Shown: positions 6,918 to 9,831 of the stretch, piece by piece
Layout of the letters: each line of letters opens with the position of its first letter
How positions within the stretch are numbered: the stretch's first letter is position 1
Source of the DNA: Paracoccaceae bacterium
GTDB lineage: Bacteria; Pseudomonadota; Alphaproteobacteria; Rhodobacterales; Rhodobacteraceae
Reading direction: 5' to 3'
Assembly: GCA_007120685.1 (NCBI GenBank)
Contig: SKNG01000182.1
Coordinates: 1 to 9,831 of the forward strand
DNA length: 9,831 nt
The notes under the pieces: generated by a model
The model's input: only the letters and a program-made list of their open reading frames with translations
Databases searched by the model: none
What the model was told of the DNA's origin: nothing
Position numbers and translations under genes: made by a program

Positions 6918-7757
6918 TCAGCAGCCGGAGCCCAGGAAGAGTTGGTTCAGAAAGCTCGCCTTGGTCACGGCATGGGCGGTCGACTCCGCGCCCAGTGTTT
7001 CACGCGCCAGGCGCAGGTGCTTTTCCACCGTTGCGGTCGAGATGTTCAGAATCGCCGCGATTTCGGCGACCGACTTGCCATCGGCCACCCATTCCAGAAC
7101 CTCGCGCTGGCGGCCGGTCAGGCGCAGCGTGCGGTCCACGAAGGGCATGTCGACCAGCGTGCGATGCGCCGATGCCGCCGCCACGAACAGATCATCGCCC
7201 AGCGCCGCGCAGCGTTCGTCGCAGGCTGCCTGGCTTTCGCCCGGTGGGGCCAGCAGGCTCATCACCCCCCTGCCCCGCTTGCGCAGCGTCGGAAAACCGA
7301 TGGTGCAGCCGACCATCATGCCGGCCTTGTCGAAGAAGGCCAGAGCCGCATCGCTGCAGCGGAAGCTGTCGGAAAGGCCGGCTTCCTTCGCGGTCATCGA
7401 CCAACTGGCAATCCCGCTGTTGCGCAGGGCCCAGTTGAAGGTGATGCTTTCCCAGTAAAGCCGATTGTCCACGAAAACCCGCATGGCGCGGCGGTCCAGC
7501 GTGGAGAGCAGAAGCAATTCCTCTTGCAGGCCGATGTTTTCGTCGGTCGATGTTGGCGAGTAGCCGTAGATCACCCCGTCGAAACCCAGCGCCGCCATAT
7601 GCTCGCAGGTCAGTTGCCATGCGGTCTCGACATCGCGCGCGCGCAGGAGGGCGGCCAGAAAGGGACCAAGCTTGCCGGAAGCGTCGGGATTCAGGGCGCC
7701 CATCAGCGCCGGGGCATCCTGCTGCTGGTGTGTGGAGCGATCACTCATTATGGACAT
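6918..7757 (-). CDS. LuxR-family transcriptional regulator with autoinducer-binding-like domain
   Basis: A 279-residue DNA-binding regulator. Residues about 30-170 resemble the LuxR autoinducer-binding domain (LGFDGVIYGYSP, then YWESITFNWALRNSGIASW). Residues about 211-270 form a clear LuxR helix-turn-helix (LTGRQREVLEWVADGKSVAEI, then ISTATVEKHL). Aligned by eye to TraR, Trp85 is kept as W119, but Asp70-Pro71 become E103-S104 and Trp57 and Tyr61 are not conserved, so classic acyl-homoserine-lactone binding is uncertain. No luxI-type synthase is in the window, making it a solo here. The start at 7757 has a weak GGAT ribosome site; an ATG three codons downstream is an alternative. It lies downstream of the tsf terminator, with its own 5' region, and reads into a strong terminator shared with sulP. 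The targets are unknown. Confidence 0.88.
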   Translation of the reverse strand: MSIMSDRSTHQQQDAPALMGALNPDASGKLGPFLAALLRARDVETAWQLTCEHMAALGFDGVIYGYSPTSTDENIGLQEELLLLSTLDRRAMRVFVDNRLYWESITFNWALRNSGIASWSMTAKEAGLSDSFRCSDAALAFFDKAGMMVGCTIGFPTLRKRGRGVMSLLAPPGESQAACDERCAALGDDLFVAAASAHRTLVDMPFVDRTLRLTGRQREVLEWVADGKSVAEIAAILNISTATVEKHLRLARETLGAESTAHAVTKASFLNQLFLGSGC

Positions 7758-7844
7758 TGGCCGATCCGGTAAGGGATGACATCAAGGTATGAAACAGAAC
7801 AAAAAAGAAACAATTAACTGAATGCTACAGCGATCTCGGCCCGG

Positions 7845-7873
7845 AACAGAGCAGCTACCGATGGGCCCGTCAA
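7845..7873 (-). promoter_or_regulatory. Possible promoter of the LuxR gene
   Basis: On the minus strand TTGACG (7868-7873) is followed after 17 bases by TCTGTT (7845-7850). The -35 is good and the -10 poor. It lies after the tsf terminator and would give a leader of roughly 80 bases containing a T-rich stretch (7797-7816). The rest of the 233-bp gap between the LuxR gene and tsf shows no gene. Confidence 0.28.
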
Positions 7874-7879
7874 GACTTT

Positions 7880-7892
7880 GAAACGTTGTTTC
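7880..7892. repeat. Short inverted repeat upstream of the LuxR gene
   Basis: GAAAC-gtt-GTTTC, a perfect 5-bp dyad with a three-base spacer, containing AACGTT at its centre-left. It lies just upstream of the possible -35 of the LuxR gene, where an activator would bind. Five-base arms occur often by chance, so its significance is uncertain. Confidence 0.25.
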
Positions 7893-7931
7893 GTTCCCCT
7901 TGCGGCATACCGGTTTCGGCTGCCATGAAGA

Positions 7932-7958
7932 AAGGGCGGCACCCGAGGCGCCGCCCTT
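7932..7958 (-). terminator. Intrinsic terminator of rpsB-tsf
   Basis: AAGGGCGGC (7932-7940) and GCCGCCCTT (7950-7958) form a perfect nine-bp GC-rich stem with a nine-base loop, 32 bases after the tsf stop. On the minus strand it runs into a T-rich tail (TTTCTTC). Confidence 0.82.
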
Positions 7959-7990
7959 GTCATTCTTGCCGGAAGCGGCAGGACCTCTGA

Positions 7991-8887
7991 TCAGCCGGCC
8001 AGCGTCTTGGCGACCTCGGCGGCGAAATCCTCCTGCTTCTTCTCGATCCCCTCGCCCACGGCCATGCGCACGAAGCCTAGGATCTCCACTCCGGCGGCCT
8101 CGGCCGCCTGGGCGACAGTGATATCGGGGTTGATGACGAATTTCTGCCCGGTCAGCGTGACCTCTTCCAGATACTTCTTCATCCGGCCCGGAATGATGTT
8201 GTTGTGGATCACGGCATCGGGTTTCGGCTTGGCGGCGCTCGCGTTCTCTTCCAGCGCCTTCTGGGTCTGCACCTCGCGCTCGCGCTCCACGACCGTCGGG
8301 TCGAGGCTCGCCTCGTCCAGCGCCATTGGCGCGGTGGCCGCGATATGCATGGCCAGTTGCTTGCCGATGCCGTTATCGGCCCCCTTCAGCGCCACCAGCA
8401 CGCCGATCTTGCCCATGCCCTCGGCCGCGGCATTGTGCACATAGGCGGCGACCGCATCGCCCTCGATCACGGCCATGCGGCGCAGGGTCATGTTCTCGCC
8501 AATGGTGGCGATGGCGCCGGTCAGCTGGTCGGCCACGGTCTTGCCGTCCATCTGCGCGCCCTTCAGCGCCTCCAGGTCATTCACACCCAGCGCGGCCTGG
8601 GTGATGCCGCCGACCAGCTTCTGGAAATCGGCGTTCTTGGCAACGAAGTCGGTTTCCGAGTTGATTTCCACCGCCACGCCCCGGCCGTCGGCCACGGCCA
8701 CGCCGACCAGCCCCTCGGCGGCCACGCGGTCGGCCTTCTTGGCGGCCTTGGCCAGGCCCTTGGTGCGCAGCCAGTCGATGGCCGCTTGCATGTCGCCATT
8801 CGTTTCGGTCAGCGCCTTCTTGGCATCCATCATGCCGGCGCCGGTGGTTTCGCGCAGTTCCTTCACCATCGTTGCGGTAATCGCCAT
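7991..8887 (-). CDS. tsf: Translation elongation factor Ts
   Basis: A 298-residue guanine-nucleotide exchange factor that regenerates EF-Tu-GTP from EF-Tu-GDP during protein synthesis in the cytoplasm. The N-terminal UBA-like region with EF-Ts signature 1 (VKELRETTGAGMMDAKKAL, 8-26) and WLRTKGLAKAAKKADRVAAEG (39-59) is intact. Signature 2, the EF-Tu-contacting EINSETDFVAKN (74-85), is also intact. Length is typical for alphaproteobacteria. AAGGAG (8895-8900) lies seven bases before the ATG. It follows rpsB by 81 bp, the conserved order, and ends at a strong terminator. The next gene on the strand is a LuxR regulator rather than pyrH/frr, which follow tsf in many other bacteria. Confidence 0.98.
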   Translation of the reverse strand: MAITATMVKELRETTGAGMMDAKKALTETNGDMQAAIDWLRTKGLAKAAKKADRVAAEGLVGVAVADGRGVAVEINSETDFVAKNADFQKLVGGITQAALGVNDLEALKGAQMDGKTVADQLTGAIATIGENMTLRRMAVIEGDAVAAYVHNAAAEGMGKIGVLVALKGADNGIGKQLAMHIAATAPMALDEASLDPTVVEREREVQTQKALEENASAAKPKPDAVIHNNIIPGRMKKYLEEVTLTGQKFVINPDITVAQAAEAAGVEILGFVRMAVGEGIEKKQEDFAAEVAKTLAG

Positions 8888-8914
8888 GGCGGGTCTCCTT
8901 CGTGGAACGGGTCA

Positions 8915-8937
8915 CGGGCAGGGTCTGGCCCCGCCCG
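8915..8937 (-). other. Hairpin in the rpsB-tsf intercistronic gap
   Basis: CGGGC (8915-8919) pairs with GCCCG (8933-8937), and GGG (8921-8923) with CCC (8929-8931), around one mismatch and a five-base loop. No T-run follows on the minus strand, so it is not a complete terminator. It may stabilise mRNA ends or partly attenuate tsf relative to rpsB. Confidence 0.35.
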
Positions 8938-8968
8938 GTATCGGTTTGATGACGGGTGGCGCGGGGTA

Positions 8969-9742
8969 TCAGGCCTGCGCCGGGGTCTCTTCGCTCAGGG
9001 CTTCCTCGGCCGGGGTCTCTTCCAGCGCGCCTAGGTCGACGCCGGCGGCGCCCATCTGCGCCGACATGCCGTCCAGCGCGGCGCGGCTGACCAGATCGCA
9101 GTAAAGCGCGATGGCGCGGGCGGCATCGTCATTGCCGGGGATGATGTAGTCCACCCCATCGGGCGCGCAGTTGGTATCGACCACCGCGACCACCGGAATG
9201 CCCAGCTTCTTGGCTTCCAGGATCGCCAGATCCTCTTTGTTGACGTCGATCACGAACAGCATGTCCGGCACGCCGCCCATCTCGCGGATACCACCGAGCG
9301 ACGCCTGCAGCTTCGACTGCTCACGCTCCAACCCCAGACGTTCCTTCTTGGTCAGCCCCTCGGCGCCATGCTCCAGTTGTTCGTCGATGGCGCGCAGGCG
9401 CTGGATCGACTGGCTGACCGTCTTCCAGTTGGTCAGCGTGCCGCCCAGCCAGCGGTGGTTCATGTAGTATTGCGCGCATTTCTCGGCGGCCTCGGCGATC
9501 GGCTTGGCGGCCTGGCGCTTGGTGCCAACGAACAGCACGCGGCCGCCCTTGGCCACCGTCTCGCGGATCGCGTTGAGCGCGGCATCCAGCATCGGCAGAG
9601 TCTGCGTCAGGTCGATGATATGGATGCCATTGCGGTCGCCATAGATGAACGGCCCCATGCGCGGGTTCCAGCGCTGGGTCTGGTGGCCGTAGTGCACGCC
9701 AGCTTCAAGCAGCTGACGCAGGGTGAAATCGGGAAGCGCCAT
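8969..9742 (-). CDS. rpsB: 30S ribosomal protein S2
   Basis: A 257-residue small-subunit ribosomal protein (uS2) bound near the 30S head-body junction, needed for loading S1 in many proteobacteria. The N-terminal S2 motif LLEAGVHYGHQTQRWNPRM (11-29), FVGTKRQA (71-78), NHRWLGGTLTNW (95-106) and the second S2 motif region PDMLFVIDVNKEDLAILEA (159-177) with DTNCAPDGVDYIIPGNDDA (189-207) are all present. A coiled-coil-like charged insert occupies about 118-146. The acidic tail repeats EETPA twice (241-245, 251-255), a variable region in this family. AAAGGA (9750-9755) lies seven bases before the ATG. It is first in the rpsB-tsf operon and carries a structured leader. S2 is known to repress its own operon in E. 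coli; whether that applies here is inference. Confidence 0.98.
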   Translation of the reverse strand: MALPDFTLRQLLEAGVHYGHQTQRWNPRMGPFIYGDRNGIHIIDLTQTLPMLDAALNAIRETVAKGGRVLFVGTKRQAAKPIAEAAEKCAQYYMNHRWLGGTLTNWKTVSQSIQRLRAIDEQLEHGAEGLTKKERLGLEREQSKLQASLGGIREMGGVPDMLFVIDVNKEDLAILEAKKLGIPVVAVVDTNCAPDGVDYIIPGNDDAARAIALYCDLVSRAALDGMSAQMGAAGVDLGALEETPAEEALSEETPAQA

Positions 9743-9774
9743 GTCGTTTTCCTTTCCGGTTTGCGCCTTGGACG

Positions 9775-9795
9775 GGGCATCAGGGCATGACGCCC
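9775..9795 (-). promoter_or_regulatory. Leader hairpin upstream of rpsB (proximal)
   Basis: In minus-strand RNA, GGGCGUCA pairs with UGAUGCCC over a five-base loop, giving eight pairs including one G-U. On the plus strand the same positions would be an A-C mismatch, so the structure favours the rpsB transcript. It sits about 33 bases before the start codon and does not cover the ribosome site. Confidence 0.4.
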
Positions 9796-9810
9796 AACCG
9801 GTGGACCGCA

Positions 9811-9829
9811 GGCGGGATGTCTCCCCGCC
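9811..9829 (-). promoter_or_regulatory. Leader hairpin upstream of rpsB (distal)
   Basis: GGCGGG (9811-9816) and CCCGCC (9824-9829) form a perfect six-bp stem with a seven-base loop, at the right edge of the window. It could be part of an S2-responsive leader, or the base of a terminator of an upstream gene. No T-run follows on the minus strand. The promoter of rpsB is not recognisable inside the window. Confidence 0.35.
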
Positions 9830-9831
9830 AG

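Noticed and set aside
6942..7772. A 276-residue plus-strand open frame opposite the LuxR gene
   Set aside because: It mirrors the LuxR gene, which has a clear helix-turn-helix. The antisense product shows no motif.
8204..9034. A 276-residue plus-strand open frame opposite tsf
   Set aside because: It is an antisense shadow of tsf with a His/Gly/Ala-rich composition.
1..9831. tRNA genes, CRISPR arrays, insertion sequences, attachment sites or prophage genes
   Set aside because: I looked for T-loop motifs, regularly spaced repeats, transposase-like proteins and long terminal repeats and saw none. The only GTTCGA-type match noticed lies within a coding sequence.

Overview
The window comes from a high-GC alphaproteobacterial chromosome. 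Strong G/C at third codon positions, the AlkA-like, Pgi, Rpe, SulP, EF-Ts and S2 sequences, and an isolated rpsB-tsf pair all suggest Rhodobacteraceae, perhaps Paracoccus or a relative. The genus is inferred from overall protein character, not from a search. I see no tRNA, rRNA, CRISPR array, insertion sequence, prophage or toxin-antitoxin module. Most of the region is core metabolism and translation.

Left part (1-2447): the minus strand carries a short HhH-GPD DNA glycosylase, followed 12 bp later by the first 10 codons of another gene that runs off the edge. Diverging from the glycosylase across 135 bp is pgi (glucose-6-phosphate isomerase). Middle-left (2512-3791): a two-gene minus-strand operon converges on pgi. 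It encodes a small receiver-like protein that has lost its phospho-acceptor aspartate, then an alkaline-phosphatase-superfamily phosphodiesterase. Middle (4030-6644): rpe (ribulose-phosphate 3-epimerase) has a plausible TTGACG-type promoter. It is followed by a SulP anion transporter with a C-terminal STAS domain. The transporter's own AT-rich promoter carries a perfect 9-bp inverted repeat over its -35 element.

Right part (6645-9831, minus strand): a strong bidirectional hairpin terminator separates sulP from a LuxR-type regulator that has no luxI in view. Upstream of the regulator lie the tsf terminator, then tsf (EF-Ts) and rpsB (ribosomal protein S2). The rpsB leader at the right edge can fold into two hairpins, one needing a G-U pair that exists only in the RNA of the coding strand.

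Pgi and Rpe both serve hexose/pentose phosphate interconversion but are not in one operon. I found no strong case for a wholly new system. The most worthwhile leads are the pseudo-receiver/phosphodiesterase operon, the operator-like dyad in front of sulP, the solo LuxR protein with an altered ligand pocket, and the structured rpsB leader.
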